This document shows positions 1-8,328 of a DNA stretch of 64,000 bases, piece by piece. The stretch lies in contig NZ_CWKH01000001.1 of the NCBI RefSeq assembly GCF_001245615.1, positions 1,116,001-1,180,000 of the forward strand, given 5' to 3'. Numbering within the stretch: the stretch's first letter is position 1; each line of letters opens with the position of its first letter. The notes below the pieces were generated by a model. It had not been told where the DNA came from and made no database searches. It saw only the letters and a program-made list of their open reading frames with translations. The translations under genes and the position numbers were made by a program. Source of the stretch: Mycolicibacterium neworleansense. GTDB lineage: Bacteria > Actinomycetota > Actinomycetes > Mycobacteriales > Mycobacteriaceae.

Positions 1-78
1 TTCCTCGACCGGCAGGCGTTCGGCGTAGATGTCAGGATCTGTGAAATCGAAACCAGGGGGAAGGTTCAGAGTCGGCAT
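1..78 (-). CDS. cyp125: Cytochrome P450, CYP125-like (N-terminus only)
   Basis: The gene runs off the left edge, so only 26 residues are visible. They read NLPPGFDFTDPDIYAERLPV and flanking residues, which closely match the start of mycobacterial CYP125, the steroid C26/C27-monooxygenase that begins cholesterol side-chain oxidation. The ATG is at 76-78. A KstR-like operator lies about 107 bp upstream at 185-198, as expected for a cholesterol-regulon gene. The heme-binding region is outside the window, so the assignment rests on the N-terminal signature and the operator. It could be another P450 of the same clade. Confidence 0.75.
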   Translation of the reverse strand, partial: MPTLNLPPGFDFTDPDIYAERLPVEE

Positions 79-184
79 GGCGTGGCGCTCCTCGCGACGA
101 CGTTGTGTAGTGGCGTAAGCCCATTGCTACACCACAGGTGGGGCCCCATGGAGCGGGTTTCGGAAACTCCTACATCGTTGGTAT

Positions 185-198
185 TGGAACGTGTTCCG
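185..198. promoter_or_regulatory. KstR-like operator
   Basis: TGGAACGTGTTCCG fits the KstR consensus TnnAACnnGTTnnA at all fixed positions except the last, where G replaces A. It sits between the divergent CYP125-like gene and the small secreted-peptide gene at 286-435, so it could control either or both. KstR is the TetR-family repressor of mycobacterial cholesterol catabolism. Confidence 0.65.
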
Positions 199-285
199 AT
201 ACGTGCGCTGTAACGGTTGGACGAGCACAACGATGCGCTCAGCGTTACCATCTGTCCCTGAAGCAACAGCAGGAGGCCACCGAGT

Positions 286-435
286 ATGCGAGTCGATATC
301 CGAAGGTTCGGGACCGTGTTGGCGGGTTGTGTATCGGGACCCGTCATTGCGTTGACTGTGGCCGGCGCCGCAGCCGCGGATCCCGGCACTCCGGGTGTGC
401 CGCCCGCGCCCGCCCCGGCGGCGCCGCTGCCCTGA
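286..435 (+). CDS. Small secreted Pro/Ala-rich peptide (49 aa)
   Basis: This short ORF encodes 49 residues starting MRVDIRRFGTVL. It has a basic N-terminus (RR at 6-7), a hydrophobic segment at about 9-28, an AAA-AD signal-peptidase-like cleavage site near residues 28-32, and a 17-residue mature tail of Pro, Ala and Gly. A strong Shine-Dalgarno AGGAGG at 271-276 lies 9 nt before the ATG, which is the best evidence that it is translated. It is divergent from the CYP125-like gene, with a KstR-like site between them, and its stop is 17 bp from the stop of the convergent oxidoreductase. Function unknown. Mycobacteria have many such short exported proteins. Confidence 0.6.
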   Translation: MRVDIRRFGTVLAGCVSGPVIALTVAGAAAADPGTPGVPPAPAPAAPLP

Positions 436-452
436 CGGGCCGGGCCAGCTGA

Positions 453-2702
<2,250 letters not shown>

Positions 2703-2740
2703 GGCGGAATCCTTTCGGTGGGCTTCCGGGCCCGGAAGGG

Positions 2741-3307
2741 TCAGGAGGTTTCGGACGTCAGTTGCGCACGCAGCTGACGGTGGATCAGGTCGAGCGGTTT
2801 GACGTCGCGGGTCGCCCGGGCCACCACCACCGCGCCTTCGATCGCGGTCATGATCAGCATCGCCAGTTCCTCGGCGCGCTCGGCGGGAATCCCGTCGTCC
2901 TGCAACCGTCGGGTGATCTGCCCGGTCCAGCGGGTGAAGGCCGCCCCGGCGCGGTCGAGCGCCCCGGTTTCGGTCGCACCGGATTCTCCCGCTTCGACGG
3001 CAACCGCAACGATCGGGCAGCCGGCCCGGAAGCCGGTGGCGGACAGTTGTTTACGAAAACCGGCCACCATGGCGTCGAGCAAGGTCATGGCACTGTCGGC
3101 CTTGTCGATCCGGGCGGCCACCTGGTCACTCGCATAGTCGATGGCTTCGCAGAGCAGCTGGGTGCGTCCGCCGGGGAAATAGTGATACGCCGAACCGCGG
3201 GGTGCGCCGCTGTGGGCCAGTACGTCGGCGATCGCGGTCGGGTGCGCGCCGCGCTCCCGGATCAGCAGCGCGGCGGAGGCCACCATGCGCTCGCGGGGAC
3301 TGGTCAC
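2741..3307 (-). CDS. TetR/AcrR-family transcriptional regulator
   Basis: The 188-residue protein has an N-terminal TetR helix-turn-helix (about residues 5-50: RMVASAALLIRERG, then AIADVLAHSGAPRGSAYHYF) and a ligand-binding C-terminal domain of the LmrA/YxaF type. It is followed on the same strand by the molybdopterin oxidoreductase, so it is likely autoregulatory and controls that enzyme. A perfect 28-bp palindrome at 3323-3350, immediately upstream of its start codon, is the obvious operator. Confidence 0.9.
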   Translation of the reverse strand: MTSPRERMVASAALLIRERGAHPTAIADVLAHSGAPRGSAYHYFPGGRTQLLCEAIDYASDQVAARIDKADSAMTLLDAMVAGFRKQLSATGFRAGCPIVAVAVEAGESGATETGALDRAGAAFTRWTGQITRRLQDDGIPAERAEELAMLIMTAIEGAVVVARATRDVKPLDLIHRQLRAQLTSETS

Positions 3308-3322
3308 GATCGAACCCTTCGT

Positions 3323-3350
3323 CGGTTATGTATGTAACCATACATAACCG
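3323..3350. promoter_or_regulatory. Palindromic TetR operator
   Basis: Two perfect 12-bp arms, CGGTTATGTATG at 3323-3334 and CATACATAACCG at 3339-3350, are separated by TAAC. The right arm is the exact reverse complement of the left. The element begins 16 bp upstream of the TetR start codon, in an AT-richer patch that probably includes the promoter. Size and position fit a TetR autorepression site. Confidence 0.85.
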
Positions 3351-3419
3351 TTGGGCATGGGTCTATCCCGGTGGGCGACGCTGGGTTGTCGGGGTTTCAG
3401 CGCTTGAGCGACGGCCCCG

Positions 3420-3865
3420 TCAGGCGCTCACCAGCCACAGGGTGAGGAACGCGGACATGCTTGTCAGGCACATCAGGTGGTCGCGGCACACGGAACGGGC
3501 CAACCGGGTCTGGTCGGCCGGGCTGTCCCGGCGCGAGCCCAGGGCCACCGCGTTGGGCAGGGTGCGCAGCAGGGCAGCAGCACCGGGCCGGCGGCGAGCA
3601 CCGCGAACACGGCCGTGAGCCATGCCGGGTCGGAGCCCTCGACTGCGTGAAAGGTCAATGCCGCCAACAGGATCACCATGACGGCGGCGATCAGCAGGCT
3701 CATCGGGCGCGACGTGGTGGTCGCGCGGCGGTAGTAGCCCGCGATGGACGCCAGCGCGGGTTCCGGTATCTCGGCCGACCTGCGGTGCGGTAGGACCTGG
3801 ACGTCGAAGATCAGGTCCATCCAGAGGACGGCGATCAGGAACCCGCTGCCGGCGGCCTCAATCAC
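3420..3865 (-). pseudogene. Conserved membrane protein, frameshifted
   Basis: The gene begins at GTG 3863-3865, overlapping the TGA of the upstream flavoprotein (GTGA), so it was translationally coupled. The first frame gives a clear protein with a hydrophobic N-terminal segment (FLIAVLWMDLIFDV) and a second membrane helix (MSLLIAAVMVILLAALTF). After GPVLL, near 3575-3590, it changes to Pro/Arg-rich nonsense. A different minus frame then resumes a protein-like C-terminus (LLRTLPNAVALGS, then DHLMCLTSMSAFLTLWLV) ending at 3420. A 1-bp deletion or 2-bp insertion explains this. It is either a real inactivation or a sequencing error in a GC-rich stretch. Confidence 0.65.
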
Positions 3866-4992
3866 ACGCCGGCGGCCTCATTGAGTGAGTTCAGCGTGCC
3901 GGTCGCCTCCAGATATTCCTGGACCCAGCGTTCGATCACCGCGGAGGTCTTCTCGACCTTCTTGAACTGACCGACAACCTGACCCACCGGGTTGAACGCG
4001 ACGTCGACGCTCTCGTTGGGGTACTTGTGCGTCGCCGCGACGGCCATGCCCGACACCATGTACTGCAACGGCATGCCGAGCGGCTTCGGGTTGTCCGGGT
4101 TCTCCCAGGCTTCGGTCCAGTCGTTACGCAGCATGCGGGCCGGCTTGCCGGTGAACGAGCGACTGCGCACGGTGTCCTTGCTGGTGGCCCTGGCATACGC
4201 GGCGTGCTGCTGCTCGGTGTGCTCGCTCTCCTCGACCATCACCCACTGCGATCCGGTCCAGGCGCCCTGGGCGCCGAGCGCCAGTGCCGCGGCGATCTGC
4301 TGGCCGCTGCCGATACCGCCGGCCGCCAGCACCGGAACCGGGGCCACCTCCTTGACCACCTGGGGCCACAGCACGATCGAACCGATCTCGCCGCTGTGGC
4401 CGCCGGCTTCGCCGCCCTGGGCGATGATGATGTCCACGCCGGCATCGGCGTGCTTGCGGGCCTGCGAGGGGGATCCGCACAGCGCCGCGACCTTGCGCCC
4501 TTCGGCGTGGATGCGGTCGATCATGTCTTTCGGCGGGGTGCCCAGTGCGTTGGCGATGAGCGTCATCTTGGGGTGCTTCAGCGCGATCTCGACCTGAGGC
4601 GTGGCGGTGGCCTCGGTCCAGCCCAGCAGTTGCAGAGCGTCGTCGTCGCTGTGGTCGACCGGCACTCCGTGGTCGGCGAGGATCTTCTTGGCGAAGTCCA
4701 GGTGCTCCTGAGGCACCAGGGACTGCAGCATGCCCTTGAGTTCGTCGGCGGACATGTTGGTGTCCATGCCCTCGTACTTGTTCGGGATCACGATGTCGAC
4801 GCCGTAGGGGTGGTCACCGATGTGCTCGTCGATCCAGTTGAGCTCGATCTCGAGCTGCTCGGGGGTGAACCCGACGGCGCCGAGCACGCCGAAACCGCCG
4901 GCCTTGCTGACGGCGACCACGACGTCGCGGCAGTGGGTGAACGCGAAGATCGGGACGTCGATCCCGAGCTCGTCGCACAGTGCGGTATGCAT
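3862..4992 (-). CDS. Nitronate monooxygenase (2-nitropropane dioxygenase-like) flavoprotein
   Basis: The 376-residue FMN-dependent TIM-barrel protein belongs to the NMO/NPD family. Typical stretches are the N-terminal GGFGVLGA, the IIAQGGEAGGHSG loop and the phosphate-binding region PVLAAGGIGSGQQIAAALALGA. M. tuberculosis has a member of this family, Rv3553, inside its cholesterol-degradation region. Here a perfect KstR-like 14-mer at 5054-5067 sits 62-75 bp upstream of the start, so induction by steroids is likely. Whether it oxidises a nitronate or acts as an enoyl-type oxidoreductase in sterol breakdown cannot be decided from sequence. The downstream membrane gene overlaps its stop. Confidence 0.85.
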   Translation of the reverse strand: MHTALCDELGIDVPIFAFTHCRDVVVAVSKAGGFGVLGAVGFTPEQLEIELNWIDEHIGDHPYGVDIVIPNKYEGMDTNMSADELKGMLQSLVPQEHLDFAKKILADHGVPVDHSDDDALQLLGWTEATATPQVEIALKHPKMTLIANALGTPPKDMIDRIHAEGRKVAALCGSPSQARKHADAGVDIIIAQGGEAGGHSGEIGSIVLWPQVVKEVAPVPVLAAGGIGSGQQIAAALALGAQGAWTGSQWVMVEESEHTEQQHAAYARATSKDTVRSRSFTGKPARMLRNDWTEAWENPDNPKPLGMPLQYMVSGMAVAATHKYPNESVDVAFNPVGQVVGQFKKVEKTSAVIERWVQEYLEATGTLNSLNEAAGV

Positions 4993-5053
4993 CTTGAGCT
5001 CCTTAGTGGCGGTGCGCTTTGGGAGTCCTCGGTCGGTGCGACCCGGACAGAAG

Positions 5054-5067
5054 TGAAACGTGTTCTA
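5054..5067. promoter_or_regulatory. KstR-like operator
   Basis: TGAAACGTGTTCTA matches TnnAACnnGTTnnA at every fixed position. It lies 62-75 bp upstream of the start of the minus-strand nitronate-monooxygenase-like gene, a normal position for a repressor site overlapping the promoter. Confidence 0.8.
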
Positions 5068-5111
5068 GTTTAGTACCACGCCCGGTCGGTTTGGGACGCG
5101 ACCCGGCAGAT

Positions 5112-5477
5112 TCATCCGAGTTCGGCGACGAAGGAAACTTCATTTCCATCGGGATCGGTGACGTCGATGACGGCGACCATGTCGGCGATCACCTGTGGTT
5201 TTCCGGTCGGCACCCCATCCTCGTGCAAGCGGGCGACGGTGCTGTCCAGATCATCGACGCCGAAGCGCACTGCCGAGCGCCCGGCCCGGGCCGGGTCGGT
5301 GACGACCTGTAACCATGCGGTCGCGGTCAACTGCCATTCGGCCACCCCGATAACAGGTTCCAGATCAGGTTCGCGGCCGAGTAGGCGGCTGTACCAGGCC
5401 TTCGCCACCGCGAATCCGGAGGTGGCGATGACGGCCGCGACGTCCTTGATCGCGGTCGGATCCGCGGTATCGGGCAT
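5112..5477 (-). CDS. VOC (glyoxalase/bleomycin-resistance) family protein
   Basis: The 121-residue protein has a single vicinal-oxygen-chelate domain. Typical features are the early FYSRLLG-like segment (KAWYSRLLGREPD), the middle VRFGVDDLDSTVARL and the final DVTDPDGNEVSFV containing the conserved Glu. The length fits single-domain VOC proteins. Substrate unknown. It is separated by 45 bp from the preceding KstR-like site but is transcribed away from it as the next minus-strand gene, so a link to steroid metabolism is not shown. Confidence 0.8.
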   Translation of the reverse strand: MPDTADPTAIKDVAAVIATSGFAVAKAWYSRLLGREPDLEPVIGVAEWQLTATAWLQVVTDPARAGRSAVRFGVDDLDSTVARLHEDGVPTGKPQVIADMVAVIDVTDPDGNEVSFVAELG

Positions 5478-5533
5478 CTCTCATTTGTAGCCTCGACTGG
5501 CCGACCGTGGTGGCGTCTTGATGTACTGGCCTC

Positions 5534-6298
5534 ATGGGCCGCACGTTGTCGCCACCCGAGTCACTCGAGGAAATCGGGTCCGGTCCGGGCGGCGCGCGGG
5601 TGGGCGCCTTCTTCGACCTCGACGGCACCCTGGTCGACGGTTTCACCGCGACGGCGCACGCCGGGCATCGCATCCGCCGGCGGCAGGCCGCGGCCGGGGA
5701 GATTCTCGGAATCGTCGAAGCCTCGGTGCGTTACCGGATCGGCCGGATGCCGTTCGAGCGGCTCCTGGTGCGGGCGGCCGGCTACCTACGCGGCGAATCG
5801 CTGCGCGAACTCGATGAGCTGGGGGAGTACCTCTTCGCGAACCGGATCGCGCAGCGGGTCTATCCGCACATGCGCGAGGTGGTGCGCCGGCACCAGGATC
5901 GCGGCCATACCGTCGTGTTGAGCTCGTCGGCACTGACCATTCACGCCGAGCCGGTCGCGCGGCACCTGGAGATCGACCACGTGCTGTGCAACCACTTCCT
6001 GACCGACAGCCAGGGCCGGCTCACCGGCGGAATCGTCGAACCGATCATCTGGGGACCCCGCAAAGCCAGTGCAGTGCAAGACTTTTGCCGGACCGAGCGG
6101 GTCGACCTGGCACACAGCTATTTCTACGCCGACGGTGACGAGGACGGGGCGCTGATGCGGTTGGTGGGCCATCCGCGGCCGGTGAACCCGCGACCAGGTC
6201 TGGCCTCGGCCGCGACCGACCACGGTTGGCCGGTGCTCACCGTGCCCCGACCGGGTGGCCGGCGCCGAGTCGACCGCCGGCTGCGGCCCGGCGCCTAG
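5534..6298 (+). CDS. HAD-superfamily subfamily IB hydrolase (SerB-like)
   Basis: The 254-residue protein carries all HAD signatures: motif I FFDLDGTLVDG with nucleophile D28 and D30, motif II around VVLSSSALT, and motif IV YADGDEDGALM. Subfamily IB members are phosphomonoesterases such as phosphoserine phosphatase. Mycobacterial versions are often linked to phospholipid or glycolipid metabolism. Substrate unknown. The stop overlaps the stop of the convergent reductase gene by 4 bp. The C-terminal tail is Arg/Pro-rich and probably disordered. Confidence 0.85.
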   Translation: MGRTLSPPESLEEIGSGPGGARVGAFFDLDGTLVDGFTATAHAGHRIRRRQAAAGEILGIVEASVRYRIGRMPFERLLVRAAGYLRGESLRELDELGEYLFANRIAQRVYPHMREVVRRHQDRGHTVVLSSSALTIHAEPVARHLEIDHVLCNHFLTDSQGRLTGGIVEPIIWGPRKASAVQDFCRTERVDLAHSYFYADGDEDGALMRLVGHPRPVNPRPGLASAATDHGWPVLTVPRPGGRRRVDRRLRPGA

Positions 6299-7371
6299 CT
6301 CAGCTTGTAGAGGCCCTTGCCGGTGACCAGCGGTAGGTCCAGGGTGGTGCGGATGCCAGGCGCGGCCGCCACCACATCGGGAATGGCGTTGACGATGCGC
6401 CCGGCCGCCGCCACGATCGCGGCGTGGTTGTGGTCGCCCTTGCGGCTGGTGGGGCAGATGTCGACGGCGTACGACGGCTCGCCGACGATCTCGACCCGGT
6501 AGGAGCCGCCCGGCTGGGCCGGCTGGGCCCAGTCGGGCCGCAGATCCCCGCGCAGCCGCGTGACGTGCTCGATGACGATCACCGGCTCACCGTCGACCAT
6601 GCCGCGGATCTCGAATCGCAACGCGGCCACGGTGCCCTCGGCGACATGCCCGGCGGCGATGTCGAACGCCTCCGGCGCGGGCTCCTTCTCGCAGACCTCG
6701 GTGATGTCGTCGATCTCGATACCCAGGCCGGCCGCCAACTGCCGGATCGAGGTGCCCCACGCGATGCTCAGCACACCCGGCTGGAACAGGATCGGCGTCT
6801 CGTCCAGCGGCTTGCCGAAACCCATCACGTCGAACATCACCGTGGCGCCGTCATAGGTCGCATAGTCGGCGATCTCCATGCAGCGGACCTGCTCGATGCT
6901 CTGGCAGGTGCCGGCCAGGGCGAACGGGATCAGGTCATTGGCGAACCCGGGGTCGACCCCGGTGATGAACAGGCTTGCGCCGCCCGCCGCGGCGGCCTCC
7001 TCGATTCCGTCGATGTACTTGCGCGGCATCAGTTTCCACGGGAACTGCAGGATCACCGGCGCCGATCCGACGACGTTGATCCCGGCCGCCAGCAACCGCA
7101 CCACGTCGGCGATGGCTTCGGGTCCGCGGGTGTCGCCCATCGCGCAATAGACGGCACAGTCCGGCTTGGCCGCGATCACCGCATCCAGGTCGGCGACGGC
7201 GGTGATCCCGGTCGAGATGTCCAGTCCGGCAAGCTCTCCGGCGTCCTTGCCCACCTTGGATTCCGCGGAGACGCACAAGGTGGTGAGTTCGTAGGCCGGG
7301 TTGGTCAGCAATCCGGTCAGGGCCAGCCGGCCGACATTTCCGGTACCGATGTGGGCGACACGGATGGCCAT
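6295..7371 (-). CDS. Dihydrodipicolinate reductase-like NAD(P)-dependent oxidoreductase
   Basis: The 358-residue protein starts with a Rossmann nucleotide-binding motif (MAIRVAHIGTGNVGR) and continues in the style of the mycobacterial DapB-N/2,4-diaminopentanoate dehydrogenase-like family, well over DapB length. The ATG at 7371 is preceded by GAGGAG at a proper distance; the in-frame ATG at 7377 abuts that site and is less likely. It is divergent from the hydroxysteroid-dehydrogenase-like gene, with a perfect KstR-like site between them. Many mycobacterial relatives sit in steroid or lipid catabolic regions. The true substrate is unknown, and a lysine-pathway role is unlikely in this context. 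Confidence 0.8.
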   Translation of the reverse strand: MAIRVAHIGTGNVGRLALTGLLTNPAYELTTLCVSAESKVGKDAGELAGLDISTGITAVADLDAVIAAKPDCAVYCAMGDTRGPEAIADVVRLLAAGINVVGSAPVILQFPWKLMPRKYIDGIEEAAAAGGASLFITGVDPGFANDLIPFALAGTCQSIEQVRCMEIADYATYDGATVMFDVMGFGKPLDETPILFQPGVLSIAWGTSIRQLAAGLGIEIDDITEVCEKEPAPEAFDIAAGHVAEGTVAALRFEIRGMVDGEPVIVIEHVTRLRGDLRPDWAQPAQPGGSYRVEIVGEPSYAVDICPTSRKGDHNHAAIVAAAGRIVNAIPDVVAAAPGIRTTLDLPLVTGKGLYKLS

Positions 7372-7443
7372 TGACATCTCCTCATCGAGTTGTAACGCGT
7401 CAGTTGTACTGCACGCCGAAGTATGCCTATTCAGCTGATGAAT

Positions 7444-7457
7444 TGGAACAGGTTCTA
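7444..7457. promoter_or_regulatory. KstR-like operator in a divergent promoter
   Basis: TGGAACAGGTTCTA fits TnnAACnnGTTnnA completely. It lies 73 bp from the start of the minus-strand reductase and 33 bp from the start of the plus-strand short-chain dehydrogenase, so one bound repressor could control both genes. Confidence 0.8.
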
Positions 7458-7489
7458 ATTTGGCGCCGCGGACGGTAGCCTCAGCCGTC

Positions 7490-8227
7490 ATGGGACGGGT
7501 AGACGGAAAAGTGGCACTCATCAGTGGCGGTGCCCGGGGCATGGGCGCCGAGCACGCCCGGGCACTGGTCGCCGAGGGCGGCAAGGTCGTGATCGGGGAC
7601 ATCCTTGACGACGAGGGCAAGGCACTGGCGGCCGAACTGGGCGACTCGGTGCGCTATGTGCACCTCGATGTCACGCAGGAAGACCAGTGGGCCGCCGCGG
7701 TGGACACCGCCACCACCGAGTTCGGCCTGCTCAACGTCCTGGTGAACAACGCCGGGATCGTCGCGCTGGGCCAGATCGGCAAGTTCGATATGGCCCAGTG
7801 GCAGAAGGTGATCGACGTCAACCTGACCGGCACCTTCCTCGGCATGCAGGCATGCGTCAAGGCGATGAAAGCCGCGGGCGGCGGGTCGATCATCAACGTC
7901 TCCTCGATCGAGGGACTGCGCGGTGCGGCCATGGTGCATCCGTATGTCGCCTCCAAGTGGGCGGTGCGCGGCCTGACCAAGTCCGCGGCCCTGGAGCTGG
8001 GCTCCAAGCAGATCCGGGTCAACTCGATCCACCCCGGGTTCATCCGCACCCCGATGACCGAGCATTTCCCCGAGGACATGCTGACGATTCCGCTGGGCCG
8101 GCCCGGGCAGCCCGACGAGGTGTCCAGCTTCGTGGTGTTCCTGGCCAGCGATGAATCCCGCTACGCCACCGGTGCCGAGTTCGTCATGGACGGTGGTCTG
8201 GTCAACGACGTCCCGCACAAGCTCTGA
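7490..8227 (+). CDS. fabG3: Short-chain dehydrogenase, FabG3-like 3-alpha/20-beta-hydroxysteroid dehydrogenase
   Basis: The 245-residue classical SDR has the cofactor motif SGGARGMG near the N-terminus, an Asp in the GDILDDEGK segment typical of NAD preference, the NNAG motif and the catalytic Ser-Tyr-Lys (NVSSIEG, then YVASK). It closely resembles M. tuberculosis Rv2002 (FabG3), an NADH-dependent 20-beta-hydroxysteroid dehydrogenase, including the HLDVTQ and NSIHPGFIRTPMT segments. The ATG at 7490 puts the Rossmann strand at the right distance from the N-terminus. The KstR-like site 33 bp upstream supports a steroid substrate. Orthology to fabG3 rather than a paralogue is an inference. Confidence 0.75.
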   Translation: MGRVDGKVALISGGARGMGAEHARALVAEGGKVVIGDILDDEGKALAAELGDSVRYVHLDVTQEDQWAAAVDTATTEFGLLNVLVNNAGIVALGQIGKFDMAQWQKVIDVNLTGTFLGMQACVKAMKAAGGGSIINVSSIEGLRGAAMVHPYVASKWAVRGLTKSAALELGSKQIRVNSIHPGFIRTPMTEHFPEDMLTIPLGRPGQPDEVSSFVVFLASDESRYATGAEFVMDGGLVNDVPHKL

Positions 8228-8328
8228 TTGCGCACCGCCCGCACGCGGCGGTACGGGCCACGGCAGAATGACCCGGCAGGGCATCGACTCACGGACACGG
8301 TGCCGCACCGGTCTTTGAGGAGCTGCCC

